Source of the DNA: an uncultured bacterium
GTDB taxonomy: Bacteria; Actinomycetota; Coriobacteriia; Coriobacteriales; Coriobacteriaceae
DNA: 64,000 nucleotides
Assembly: GCA_905215525.1 (NCBI GenBank)
Contig: CAJMQJ010000002.1
Span: 186,001 to 250,000, forward strand
Direction of reading: 5' to 3'
Positions within the stretch are counted from its first letter, which is position 1. Each line of letters opens with the position of its first letter. Shown here in pieces: positions 8,798-17,896 of the stretch. The translations under genes and the position numbers were made by a program. The notes under the pieces are model-generated. The model worked only from the letters and a program-made list of their open reading frames with translations, made no database searches and had not been told where the DNA came from.

Positions 8798-8835
8798 GAG
8801 GTCGTATCGGCGTTGGCCGATACGACCTCTTTCTT
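8798..8835. terminator. Strong hairpin terminator at the end of the polysaccharide locus
   Basis: Perfect 14-bp stem (8798-8811 with 8816-8829, arm GAGGTCGTATCGGC) with a GTTG loop. The plus strand continues with TTTCTT. It lies 59 bp beyond the stop of the minus-strand UDP-glucose dehydrogenase remnant and could serve that direction too, although the U-tract is weaker there. Confidence 0.75.
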
Positions 8836-8887
8836 GTAATTACGACTTGTGGACAAAAGCTGAAGTCGCAGTGGAAACCCCTCTCCC

Positions 8888-9130
8888 CTAGTCCCGCTTA
8901 AACAAATCCCTCGTGTACACTTTGTCCGACACGTCCGCGAGCTCGTCGCTCCAGCGGTTTGCCACGATTACGTCGCAGCCGGCCTTGAAGGCATCGGGGT
9001 CGTGGGTCACCTCGGAGCCGAAGATCTCCGGCACGTCCAGCGTGGGCTCGAAGACCACCACGGGCACGCCCTTGGCCTTCACGCGCTTCATGACGCCCTG
9101 GATGGAGCTCCCGTGAGGAATAATGAGGTT
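8888..9130 (-). pseudogene. 3' remnant of UDP-glucose/nucleotide-sugar 6-dehydrogenase
   Basis: The frame reads SSIQGVMKRVKAKGVPVVVF, then a block with FGSEVTHDPDAF, CDVIVANRW and the terminal KVYTRDLFKRD. This is the C-terminal UDP-binding domain ending of UDP-glucose 6-dehydrogenases, which is normally preceded by about 300 more residues. Homology stops near 9130, and no NAD-binding N-terminal domain lies upstream. This strand position puts it at the 3' end of the surface-polysaccharide operon, where an intact gene would supply UDP-glucuronate. Function is presumably lost. Confidence 0.8.
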
Positions 9131-9391
9131 TGATTCATCATAAGAAAGTAGGCATTCGTGACCGAGAATAAATCAGAAGCGTCTTAGCTTATAGAGTAGC
9201 TGTAAATTGCATTATTTAGAAGAAGGGGCGCATCACCATCAACCAGCGCACTCCTTCCGGATGATTATTTAATTAGCTAAAAATGAGTTCTCGCCAAAGA
9301 TTCAGCACGCTCTCAACAGGCATCATTGAATGTCCCAAGAGAATGCATAGCACTCAACGATATTTTGTCGGCTGAAAAGCTGAAACCCTGA

Positions 9392-10774
9392 CTACCTTAC
9401 AAACTCTAAGTACTTTACGCTCTCGCCGCGTTCGAATGCGCCTATAACTTCACAGGTGGCTTTGGTGATATCGCGATCAATGCCGCCTTCGCGGCGAAGC
9501 GCTTCTTCACCTGTGGTGCCCTTTTCAACATCGGCGATCATTCTTAGGAAAGAAACCCATTCAAAGCGAATACCTTCACCGTCTAGCTGATAGAAATAAC
9601 GTCTGTTATCGGCTGGATCCTCGTAACGGATTTCGAAATAATCAGTCTTCCACCAGGGCGCGGGAACATATATGTAGCCCTTTGTGCCCGATACAACTAG
9701 ACTGCCCTCAGACTTGGCGCCTGAGCCAACCTTTGCTGTTGCCACTGCGTTTGGAAACTCAACGTCAAGCCTCGAGAACTCATCAAACGTCTTGTCGTTT
9801 TTCTCGCACAATGACGAAATGCGTACCGAGTTAGGTTTAGTACCTAGTATCTGGAAGATTGGCAATAAGGCCGTCGGACCCCATGCCGTCATGCTGCTCC
9901 AAGCAGTGTCGCGACGCGTATCAAAGGGAGCGCGATTGGTCTTAAGATTGGTTATAGTGGCGTCGACCGAAACGACCTCGCCAATACGTCCACCGGTAAC
10001 CAACAACAGCATGCGTGCGTAGGCGGTTGAGTATGCCGTGCGCAGCGAGTCCATCAGTACAAGGCCTCGCTCGTCGGCTAATGCGAAAAGCTCGCTGCAT
10101 TCCTTAGCGCTCTTTGCGATAGGCGCTTCGCACATCACATGCTTGCCGGTATTTAAGGCTCGCTTCACCTGTTCATAATGCCGATCAGGATGCGAGTGAA
10201 TATACACCATATCGACCGCATCCAGTAGCTCACCGTAATCATCCGTTACGAGCTCAGCTCCAAGTGGGCCTTCATCTAGCAAGCTGCAGTCTTCAACACA
10301 AATGCCGGCAACCTCGACACCATTTACCAAACCGCACTCAGCAAAAACGCGATTCATATAGTCCGTATATCCAACTAAACCGCAGCGGAGTTTGACCGAA
10401 CTTCGGATTTCCGTAGAAGAGACACCACTGGTGCGCTCGAGGTACACAACCTTGCAGTACTCATTTAGATAGTCGAATTGGCCCTCCCAATCCGACCCCA
10501 CAGTAAAGATATCGACTCCATAGCGCTTGATGTCGTCGATTTTCTGGCCTTCGTACTCCTCGACGATAATCTTGTCGGCAAGTCCCGTTGATCGTACTGC
10601 GGCAATGCGCTCTTCGAGCGGCTGTTGAACGTTAATCTTGCCACGCTGCTTATCAAAGTCATCCGACGTAACGCCAACAATTAGATAATCGCCTAGGGCC
10701 TTGGCGCGCTCTAACAGGCGGACATGTCCGCGATGAAGATGGTCGTAGGTGCCGTAGGTAATGACCTTAGCCAT
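9392..10774 (-). CDS. Fused cytidylyltransferase + Gfo/Idh/MocA oxidoreductase
   Basis: 460 residues with two domains. Residues 1-130 are a TagD/glycerol-3-phosphate cytidylyltransferase-like nucleotidyltransferase: GTYDHLHRGHVRLLERAK (HxGH class) and ERTSGVSSTEIR (the RTxGISTT-type motif). Residues about 132-460 resemble the Gfo/Idh/MocA NAD(P)-dependent dehydrogenases, with a Rossmann part containing VDMVYIHSHPDRHYEQVKRA and HVMCEAPIAKSAKEC (the EKP-like motif altered to EAP) and a C-terminal alpha/beta substrate domain. Such a fusion points to making and activating one substituent as a CDP derivative. It lies 2 nt after the HisC-like gene and in the same operon as LicD, which uses CDP-activated phospho-alcohols. 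The exact substrate cannot be read from the sequence. Confidence 0.8.
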   Translation of the reverse strand: MAKVITYGTYDHLHRGHVRLLERAKALGDYLIVGVTSDDFDKQRGKINVQQPLEERIAAVRSTGLADKIIVEEYEGQKIDDIKRYGVDIFTVGSDWEGQFDYLNEYCKVVYLERTSGVSSTEIRSSVKLRCGLVGYTDYMNRVFAECGLVNGVEVAGICVEDCSLLDEGPLGAELVTDDYGELLDAVDMVYIHSHPDRHYEQVKRALNTGKHVMCEAPIAKSAKECSELFALADERGLVLMDSLRTAYSTAYARMLLLVTGGRIGEVVSVDATITNLKTNRAPFDTRRDTAWSSMTAWGPTALLPIFQILGTKPNSVRISSLCEKNDKTFDEFSRLDVEFPNAVATAKVGSGAKSEGSLVVSGTKGYIYVPAPWWKTDYFEIRYEDPADNRRYFYQLDGEGIRFEWVSFLRMIADVEKGTTGEEALRREGGIDRDITKATCEVIGAFERGESVKYLEFVR

Positions 10775-10776
10775 GG

Positions 10777-11838
10777 TTAGGCCTTATCCAGCTCAATCAG
10801 CGCTTCCATGAATCGCTCCATCGAATGCTTAGGACCAGTGGTAACCCTCAGGCAGCTGCCAAAAGCGCCAATTCCGTCATACTCCTTAATGAGGATGCCT
10901 TTCTCGGCCTTCAAACGGCGAACGATTTCAGAAGCATCGCTAAACGGCTTAATGAACATGAAATTACCTTCACTGCTTCGATATTCATAGCAGTTACGGT
11001 CAAGTTGCTCAACGAGCCATTGTTTGCCGGCGAGCTGATGCTCGATCATGGAATCGAGCATGCCTTCGGTTTCCATGATTTTCTTTGCGAAGAGCATGGC
11101 AAACATATTTACATTGTGGGGAGTATTCAGCTTCTGTACGAGGGCAACTCCCTCAGGCCATCCTGCTACATAGCCTAAACGAGCTCCAGCAAGCGAGAAG
11201 AGCTTCGAGAAAGTACGAGTTACAAATACGTGTTCATGGGTTAGGGCATAGTTGATGGATGTCTCGGGACAGAAATAATGATATGCTTCGTCGACAAGAA
11301 CGGTAATTTGACGTCGTTCCGCTTCCTCGAAAAAGCGCGTCATCTCGGTCTCGCTCCAGGCATTGCCCATGGGGTTATTTGGATTAACAAGAATAAGCAG
11401 CTGTGTGTCATCGCTAATCTTAGAAATCACATCATCCACCGTAATGGTTAGGTCATCCCTATAAGGAACCGGCACAAAATTACGTCCATACATCTTCGAG
11501 TAGACCTCGAACATTGCATAAGAAGGCGATACACAAACGATCTCGCCGTTAGGCGCAGTGAAGGCCTCAATGATGTTGCGAATGCCTTCGGAAGACCCGT
11601 TAACAAGCGACAGATGCTCGATGTCCGTACCAAGTCTTCCAGCGAGGAATTCGGTAAACTCAAGAGTCTCCGGGTACTGGGCCACCATTTCGGGCGTCAC
11701 CCCCGAAAGAACCCCGTCGATGAACTCTTGAGATAGCCCCTCGGGGTTCTCGTTCAAATCAAGTCTGAGGTAACCCTCGCGCTTGTTCTGGTCAAAAATG
11801 CGGTGTAGGTTAACTAACCTCTCGTTGATGTAATACAT
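10777..11838 (-). CDS. HisC-like PLP-dependent aminotransferase/decarboxylase
   Basis: 353 residues, fold type I PLP enzyme of the histidinol-phosphate aminotransferase group. It has LRLDLNENPEG near the N-terminus, LVNPNNPMGN (PLP/phosphate region), VDEAYHYF, and the Schiff-base lysine in TRTFSKLFSLAGARLGY. An Arg near the C-terminus (SCLRVTTG) would bind substrate carboxylate or phosphate. The ATG at 11838 with AAAGGTG 7 nt upstream is preferred over a start 35 codons upstream. In a polysaccharide operon a HisC paralogue is unlikely to act in histidine synthesis. Campylobacter capsule loci use HisC-like enzymes to make serinol phosphate or ethanolamine phosphate, and the cytidylyltransferase fusion next door suggests a comparable role. 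Substrate unproven. Confidence 0.8.
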   Translation of the reverse strand: MYYINERLVNLHRIFDQNKREGYLRLDLNENPEGLSQEFIDGVLSGVTPEMVAQYPETLEFTEFLAGRLGTDIEHLSLVNGSSEGIRNIIEAFTAPNGEIVCVSPSYAMFEVYSKMYGRNFVPVPYRDDLTITVDDVISKISDDTQLLILVNPNNPMGNAWSETEMTRFFEEAERRQITVLVDEAYHYFCPETSINYALTHEHVFVTRTFSKLFSLAGARLGYVAGWPEGVALVQKLNTPHNVNMFAMLFAKKIMETEGMLDSMIEHQLAGKQWLVEQLDRNCYEYRSSEGNFMFIKPFSDASEIVRRLKAEKGILIKEYDGIGAFGSCLRVTTGPKHSMERFMEALIELDKA

Positions 11839-11967
11839 GAATAAACACCTTTCGCCTTTGATTAAAAATTGTTTAAGACTGTAACGAATGAGCTGCCTGT
11901 CGATATTTCCACTGAGGGTTTGCTGTGTGAGTGAGCTTTGCACTACAAGTGTCTAAATGAAAAGCAG

Positions 11968-13035
11968 TTACCGTCCATGTCCGTAAACCATACGAACAAG
12001 CTTCCAGGGAAGCATTCGCCTAATTCTTGCCATCAAGCTAAGCTTTGGTGCCAGCAGCTTTTCGAATGCCAGCTTGTGGTCACCAGCAGAAATCGCTCTT
12101 TCGACCTCATCGGCCAGCCTCTCGTCATCAACAGAACGAGAGGCTGGCTTGACGAGATTTGAGTTATTTGCAGCAACGCTTTCAACGGTTGATTTAATCC
12201 ACTTACATTCATCGGCACAGCACTCATTAAAGAAACGCTCGCCATTACTAGTGTTTATCAGGACCGCGGAAACGCCTCGTCCGTCAGAAAAGCCGGGGTG
12301 AACGGAATCGATGCCCCAATAATCTCCTATCGTGATGTCTCCGACGCGTTCGAGTCTTGCAAAGGGACACTTGTAACAACACCTCCGATAGATGACCCCT
12401 TTCGTAAAAGCTGCGAAATATGGGTCATCACGGGCAGGCCCCAGCACCTCGTGCTTTCTACCTCGACGATAGAAGTAGAAATAATAATTTAGTCCCCACC
12501 CCATCTTTTTGCTTCTAAAAGCATAGCCATGGATGCCGTCATCGGCTTTATTCTTCGTGGCGAGCCATTCAAGATATGCAGAAAAAATCTCCTGCTTTGG
12601 TGTTCCGTGACAGATAAGATCGACGCACAGCAAGTTGTTTGCAACGATTTCCTTTGGAACTGATTTTTCAAGATATTTTCGAAGTCCCGCTATCTGGCAT
12701 GGCGTACCGGAATATAGCACTACGGTGTTCTTGCAAAGAAGATGGGCACACTCTTCATATGTATCTGCAACGTTGCTCTTAACGTATTTAGATCCTTGGA
12801 GTTTATACAAGTCATCAATCCGCTTTATGCAAATATGACGGACAGTGCCGTTGTCGAGAAGGGAAGCTCCAAATACGGCACCACCAACACGAAGAACAGA
12901 GCGGGCAAACAAAGCAAAAGCGCCACCAGAAGCGGACAACTCAAGGCTTTTCGAATCAGAGTCCTGAAGTGCCACAGCATAACGAGCTTTTGCGAACAGC
13001 ATGTCGAAAGAGTTCAATGGAAGTTCGTCTTGCAA
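11968..13035 (-). CDS. FrhB-like protein of polysaccharide clusters
   Basis: About 355 residues resembling the C-terminal half of coenzyme F420 hydrogenase/dehydrogenase beta-subunit proteins: SASGGAFALFAR, YSGTPCQIAGLRKYL, DLICHGTPKQEIF and CCYKCPFARLERVGDITIGDYWG. The N-terminal ferredoxin-like 4Fe-4S domain often seen is absent or reduced. Such proteins accompany pyruvyltransferases in polysaccharide loci, and their chemistry is unclear. The TTG at 13035 is chosen because AGGAGG lies 7 nt upstream and this leaves only 1 nt after the flippase stop. The longer frame would overlap the flippase by about 50 bp. Confidence 0.7.
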   Translation of the reverse strand: MQDELPLNSFDMLFAKARYAVALQDSDSKSLELSASGGAFALFARSVLRVGGAVFGASLLDNGTVRHICIKRIDDLYKLQGSKYVKSNVADTYEECAHLLCKNTVVLYSGTPCQIAGLRKYLEKSVPKEIVANNLLCVDLICHGTPKQEIFSAYLEWLATKNKADDGIHGYAFRSKKMGWGLNYYFYFYRRGRKHEVLGPARDDPYFAAFTKGVIYRRCCYKCPFARLERVGDITIGDYWGIDSVHPGFSDGRGVSAVLINTSNGERFFNECCADECKWIKSTVESVAANNSNLVKPASRSVDDERLADEVERAISAGDHKLAFEKLLAPKLSLMARIRRMLPWKLVRMVYGHGR

Positions 13036-13036
13036 C

Positions 13037-14602
13037 CTAACGCCTCCTAACCAATAACATTTCAAAAGCCTTACGTCGCTCTTCCCCATCGAGTAGAAGG
13101 ATGGATAGCTCCGTATAACCGATTGCTGCAGAAATAAGACAAGAAATCAGAAAGCACGCCCACGAAGAAAACGGCAACGCTTTCGAAAGAATTGCAAATG
13201 TTGCGAGAACGACGAAAAGCCCCACAACTTCTTTACCAAGTGGTTTATAGAAACTCGATCCACGCAGACCTAACACATGAGCAGCATAAACGGGCTGTAT
13301 AAAACAATGTCTAAACGTCATGACAACGGAACTGACAGAAGCGATTACAAAGAGGCCTTCAAGCTCTGTAAAAAACAGAAGGGACAATTCAATTGCGACG
13401 ACAAGTAAACTGAAGCCTAAAGTGATAAGAACTGATCCCTTTATCTTATTAGTAAGGGTATTGGCATAGTAAAGAGGCTCAACGAGCGCGCTCGCGAGTA
13501 ACGAGACAACAGTCAGAACAGATAGTCTCTGAATCAGAAGGAGCTCCGATACGTCTCGTCCAGGAAGCCATAGTTCGTAAAAATGAAGACCATATGCAAC
13601 AAAGCCCGCGAGCGGCACAATCATGACCGCAGCGGTGAACCTCATTGCAAAGCCAAACTGTTTAACAAGCTCGCCAGTTTTCTTTTTGGCATAAAGCTCG
13701 GCGCATTTGGGATAGAAAAGGCTGGAAAGACTATTTGAAACGGATAACAAAGCATTGGGGATCGTCTTAGCAACTGATAAAATCCCCATCTGGTAGGCAC
13801 CAACAAAGAGATTCGAAATCCACAAATCAAGACCGGTAAGCAAAAGCTTGTTTATTGACTCGATGCTTACCCATAAGCCACTTTTGAGAATTTCGAGTAC
13901 TCTATGAATTGAAAAACAGGTCGCTTTCACCCGGTATTCTGGAGCAATACGTCTCGTAGTCCAAATCTGCAATGCAAGGAATGCGACCGATGCGACAACT
14001 GCAGCTGCGCTGTAATACCACATATGTGGAACTACAGTCAAAAAAAGAACGCACAGCAACATCGCCCTTATGACGGAGGACACAAGTTGGGCAATGGAGT
14101 TGAGGTATAGCTGGTTCTTGATAAATGCGGCAATTCCGAAAACAACAACAACAAGACTAAGCGCGCAATTGAAAAATGCCAGCAAAATCATAAGCTGGAG
14201 ATCTTCAACTAGCACAGGCGAAACCGACACGACTGATTCGATATTTGCAGCAAGAAGAACGGATCCAGCCAACACGGCGACGGCCATTACACAGTTTGCA
14301 AAAAACACGGAGGAGTAGTAGGACTCCGCACTCTCTTGGTCCCCACTATGGTGCGCAATCGTGATATAGCGACCTGCGAGCGAATTTAAGGCTGTAGTAA
14401 TTACAGCCACATAGCTTACAAAGTTGTTAACAAGACCAACAAAGCCATAGGCTTCTGCCCCCATTTTCTCTAGGACAATCGGGGTCAAAAACAAGCTGAT
14501 GACCATCTGAGCAACAATAACAGACACTTGCGAGATAAGGTTTATCGCAAAAGCGGTCTTGCCCTGTAATATTGGAAGCGGTTTGATCTGTTTAGTCATC
14601 AC
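13037..14602 (-). CDS. Wzx-type polysaccharide flippase
   Basis: 521 residues, almost entirely hydrophobic, with about 12-14 transmembrane helices. It starts with GKTAFAINLISQVSVIVAQM and LTPIVLEKMGAEAYGFVGL, typical of the MATE/MOP superfamily Wzx/RfbX branch. It would move undecaprenyl-linked repeat units across the cytoplasmic membrane. It overlaps the pyruvyltransferase gene by 4 nt and shares the operon with a Wzy-like polymerase, which fits a Wzx/Wzy pathway. Confidence 0.85.
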   Translation of the reverse strand: MMTKQIKPLPILQGKTAFAINLISQVSVIVAQMVISLFLTPIVLEKMGAEAYGFVGLVNNFVSYVAVITTALNSLAGRYITIAHHSGDQESAESYYSSVFFANCVMAVAVLAGSVLLAANIESVVSVSPVLVEDLQLMILLAFFNCALSLVVVVFGIAAFIKNQLYLNSIAQLVSSVIRAMLLCVLFLTVVPHMWYYSAAAVVASVAFLALQIWTTRRIAPEYRVKATCFSIHRVLEILKSGLWVSIESINKLLLTGLDLWISNLFVGAYQMGILSVAKTIPNALLSVSNSLSSLFYPKCAELYAKKKTGELVKQFGFAMRFTAAVMIVPLAGFVAYGLHFYELWLPGRDVSELLLIQRLSVLTVVSLLASALVEPLYYANTLTNKIKGSVLITLGFSLLVVAIELSLLFFTELEGLFVIASVSSVVMTFRHCFIQPVYAAHVLGLRGSSFYKPLGKEVVGLFVVLATFAILSKALPFSSWACFLISCLISAAIGYTELSILLLDGEERRKAFEMLLVRRR

Positions 14603-15735
14603 TCGGCAACGCCTCGATTTGAGAGATATGATCTCAGGTAGTTGAGCGAGCGTAGCGACTCAGAGCTTCGAATCTTGTCTGAAGATTCGAAATCTGGTTT
14701 GATTTCGAGAACCTCGCCCAATTTATCAATTGAGCTAAGTCGCCGATCAGAAAGGTTGAGTCCGTCCAGAAGCGACGTTAGTTTCTGGACATTGCCTCCT
14801 TGGCCGTTTCGGTCTCCACGGGGAATCGTCACAAAAGGCGTATGGGTAACGATAGAAAATATGCTTCCATGAAAGGTGTCGGTTAACACATAATCAGCTG
14901 CTCGAAAATATGGTAAAACCTGGTCAGGGCGGCATCGAATATGGCGATCGCGCACGGGCTGGCCCTCACCTAATGCGATGAGTTCAAGCCCGTGGGAATG
15001 AGCAAATTCGAGAGCCTCTCTGCATTCATCCTCGGTAAATCGGAAGCTGTAGCCGTAAAGAATCATGAATCCACTCTCGTTGCAGGGAGACCAGTCTTCG
15101 TTCTCCACTCCACCGACGAGTACAGGATCAAGATGCATGATTGGGGCTTTACCCGTAAGCCTACTTACAGTGTCAACGGAATTCGTGTCACGAACTGAAA
15201 CTCCCTCGAAACAATTAAGGCAATCCCCTATTTCCCTAGTCACCCCATAGTGGTCAAGTTTTTCATACGTCGTATTGCCGAACGAAGCGGCATAGCTTAT
15301 CACTTTACCTGCATTGGCGCGCCTCCCAAACAATTCAAGGGAGTAACCAATATTGGAACCAAGCTGGAGGCAATTAAACACTTCATCGCTGCCTATGACC
15401 AGGACGTCGCATTTCGTGTTGTAGTGTCGTCTATCTGTGATTCCTAGCATATCATCGCAACTAAACATTACGGAACGCGATGAGACGGCATCCCCCTTGA
15501 GTGCCTTTTTTATTGAATGACCCAATGATGAGGATTTAAACCACTGTCCAACTTGCCTCATCTCGCATCGAAGGGTTTCCTTTATGTCCCCTTTATGCAA
15601 GATATCGGGCTCAATGTGATAGTCGACGAAAACCACCTGATGACCCAAGGATTCAATCATTCTTTTTAGTGAATAGGCTTGCAAGAAAGACCCGTAATTG
15701 GGAACTCGGTGCATTGTCATAATTCCAACGAGCAT
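14599..15735 (-). CDS. Polysaccharide pyruvyl transferase family protein
   Basis: 378 residues. The start MLVGIMTMHRVPNYGSFLQA and the later DYVLTDTFHGSIFSI and SFLQAYSLKRMIES segments match the pyruvyltransferase (CsaB/PssM-like) family, which places ketal-linked pyruvate from PEP on sugars. ATG at 15735 has GGAG 8 nt upstream and begins one nucleotide after the wzy stop; an upstream extension of 71 codons inside wzy is a chance open frame. The adjacent FrhB-like gene is a common companion. Confidence 0.8.
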   Translation of the reverse strand: MLVGIMTMHRVPNYGSFLQAYSLKRMIESLGHQVVFVDYHIEPDILHKGDIKETLRCEMRQVGQWFKSSSLGHSIKKALKGDAVSSRSVMFSCDDMLGITDRRHYNTKCDVLVIGSDEVFNCLQLGSNIGYSLELFGRRANAGKVISYAASFGNTTYEKLDHYGVTREIGDCLNCFEGVSVRDTNSVDTVSRLTGKAPIMHLDPVLVGGVENEDWSPCNESGFMILYGYSFRFTEDECREALEFAHSHGLELIALGEGQPVRDRHIRCRPDQVLPYFRAADYVLTDTFHGSIFSIVTHTPFVTIPRGDRNGQGGNVQKLTSLLDGLNLSDRRLSSIDKLGEVLEIKPDFESSDKIRSSESLRSLNYLRSYLSNRGVAE

Positions 15736-15736
15736 A

Positions 15737-16900
15737 TTATTTCTCCGTAGCATCAAAACCGTGCAAAGCTCCGCAAACCAGAGCAATGCCAAAAGCGAAT
15801 TGGAAGGAAAGGTTAATCTCAACAGATGAACCGAGAACCATGCAAAGCAAAAAGGCGTAAATGCCGAAAAGGCTTTTGTTCTGAACCGGTTTTCCGAGAA
15901 GAGATGTAAACAAACCTGCGAAATAGACCGTAGTGCCCAAGATTCCACACTGGGTTATAAGGTGAAACAATCCGTTTTGCGCGTTACCGTAGCCAAAAGT
16001 GATTCGGTAAATATCGGTAAGGTATCCCCACCCGAAAACAGGCTTCATTGCAACCAGATCAAAAGTGACGGCGTATAGCTGCTCACGTCCAGTCATATTT
16101 GGATTCTTATGCAAAACATTGACTACAAAATTCTGAAACTCAGGCATTTGGAATAGATTTGCTTGTCCCCAAATGAGAATATTCAAAACAGCAACAGAGG
16201 CTGCAAGAAACAAAGGGTTCGCGATAACAAATCGAGTTTTAGCGGGAACAAACGTCAAAGCAAGCATAGCGACCATCATCATGGCACCTGTGCTTGAGCC
16301 AGAAAAATACGACATAAAGGCGCCTATGATCACGATCATGCGATTTAAAGTAATCTTATCTCTGTAGCAAACGAGCATAAGACCAGAAAGCAGACAATGC
16401 GCGTAGGATACTATGAACTTATTTCCGATTAGGTACACCGTACTGGAATCAGAGCGATTGTAGGGCAAAACAACCATCATTAAATCGTTGAGTAAGATCG
16501 CAACAATAAAGATGACGAGCACGCGTTTCAGAACAATCTCGGTGGAAAGGCGACAGCACGCATCAACATAGACGAGAATGACGGCAACGATTCCCATTCC
16601 AAACATGAATCCGGAAAAGGACCAAGTCGGACTATGGGTATTAATCCAGGTCGAGTACGCCATAAGCGCAGAGAATGCGCTAAGAAGTATCATGACAATT
16701 GGAATGCTCTTACAACAAAGAATGTTCTTTAGGACAAGATACGCAATTAAGCCATAGCGAACCAACGAGTACGCTCCGCCGCCACTGCCATCCGTAGGAG
16801 CGAAAAAGAGTAAGGTCGCTAACACGATGTCTATGTCCTTGATGGTGACATCAGCAAGAGTTTTTCGCTTAATGGAAACGGTTGCAGCATCATTACACAT
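15737..16900 (-). CDS. O-antigen-polymerase-like membrane protein (Wzy)
   Basis: 387 residues with about 10-11 predicted membrane helices and a larger loop between about residues 235 and 300 (NFVVNVLHKNPNMTGREQLY). The NxTGRxxLW-like phrase, here NMTGREQLY, is characteristic of the O-antigen ligase/polymerase (Wzy_C) family. It would polymerise lipid-linked repeat units outside the membrane. It overlaps the GT2 gene by 8 nt. Assignment as polymerase rather than ligase rests on the Wzx neighbour. Confidence 0.75.
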   Translation of the reverse strand: MCNDAATVSIKRKTLADVTIKDIDIVLATLLFFAPTDGSGGGAYSLVRYGLIAYLVLKNILCCKSIPIVMILLSAFSALMAYSTWINTHSPTWSFSGFMFGMGIVAVILVYVDACCRLSTEIVLKRVLVIFIVAILLNDLMMVVLPYNRSDSSTVYLIGNKFIVSYAHCLLSGLMLVCYRDKITLNRMIVIIGAFMSYFSGSSTGAMMMVAMLALTFVPAKTRFVIANPLFLAASVAVLNILIWGQANLFQMPEFQNFVVNVLHKNPNMTGREQLYAVTFDLVAMKPVFGWGYLTDIYRITFGYGNAQNGLFHLITQCGILGTTVYFAGLFTSLLGKPVQNKSLFGIYAFLLCMVLGSSVEINLSFQFAFGIALVCGALHGFDATEK

Positions 16901-17894
16901 AGCGCTTAACCCCGTTTCTAACCTGACGGGCTAGCCAGAATAGGCGGTAAAGATGCATACGCGTGGCAAAGACGCGCGCAATTTCAACTTTTTTGTGTCC
17001 ACCAAGCGTAACGTAGCTTTGGAAACAATGACGGAATAGGCCCCAATAGGCGCTGTAATCCTCGCCCCATTCTTTTCTCGCTCCTGGGGAGCAAATCATG
17101 CACTCAATCATTCCTGCCATTTGTGCGCAGCAATACGAGTTGATGTCCATAGAAAAATCAGGCTTGTTTTTCTCTACCCAAGCTGTCATCTCCCGACAGT
17201 TATACATAACATCAAATTGTTTATGGCTGTAGGTTGACTTGCTAATGCTTCCGGTGCGAAACACGTAGTGGTAGAGACACTTCCCTACATGAACGACATC
17301 GCTACAGCGGTCGAGCAGTTGCAAAATAATGGCTGCATCCTCGCTTATGCGTCCATAGGGATAGCGGATTTCATCAAACAGTTCACGACGATAAAGCTTA
17401 TCCCACGCAGACACATCAATGATGTTACCGAGTAAAGCCTCCTTCATAGCGTCTGCGGAAGTAAGCCTCATCACTACGGGTGTAGAAAATTCATTTCTAA
17501 CAGTGTCTCCCATATGTACATACCTACCACACGTGACCATAGACACTTCACCATCGACCATTCCGGTCAAAAGTGTTTCGTACATATCGGGCTCGATAAA
17601 ATCGTCGCTATCAACAAAACCAAGGTATTCACCCTCAGCGATATCGATTCCGGCATTTCTGGCAGAGGACAATCCGCCATTCTGCTTATGTATAACGCAG
17701 ATGCGGGAATCTCTGTCTGCCCAGGCATCGCAAAGCTCGCCACTCAAGTCAGTTGATCCATCATCAACAAGAATAATTTGAAGATCGCTGAACGTTTGTC
17801 CCACAAGGCTCTCAACGCACCTATTTAGCTCCGCTTCGACGTTATAGACGGGAACAACAACTGTTACAACGGGGCCATTATTGTTTTTATTCAT
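16893..17894 (-). CDS. Family 2 glycosyltransferase
   Basis: 333 residues, GT-A fold. The N-terminal VTVVVPVYNVEAELNRCVES, LVDDGSTDLSG, GLSSARNAGIDIAEGEYLGF and the metal-binding VDSDDFI are diagnostic for GT2. It transfers a nucleotide-activated sugar to the lipid-linked glycan; donor and acceptor cannot be read. It starts 2 nt after the acyltransferase stop. Its sequence is clearly distinct from the GT2 at 19758. Confidence 0.85.
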   Translation of the reverse strand: MNKNNNGPVVTVVVPVYNVEAELNRCVESLVGQTFSDLQIILVDDGSTDLSGELCDAWADRDSRICVIHKQNGGLSSARNAGIDIAEGEYLGFVDSDDFIEPDMYETLLTGMVDGEVSMVTCGRYVHMGDTVRNEFSTPVVMRLTSADAMKEALLGNIIDVSAWDKLYRRELFDEIRYPYGRISEDAAIILQLLDRCSDVVHVGKCLYHYVFRTGSISKSTYSHKQFDVMYNCREMTAWVEKNKPDFSMDINSYCCAQMAGMIECMICSPGARKEWGEDYSAYWGLFRHCFQSYVTLGGHKKVEIARVFATRMHLYRLFWLARQVRNGVKRYV

Positions 17895-17896
17895 AG

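Noticed and set aside
14642..14872. Plus-strand open frames within the polysaccharide genes.
   Set aside because: All lie antisense to genes with clear family motifs and show no independent signal.
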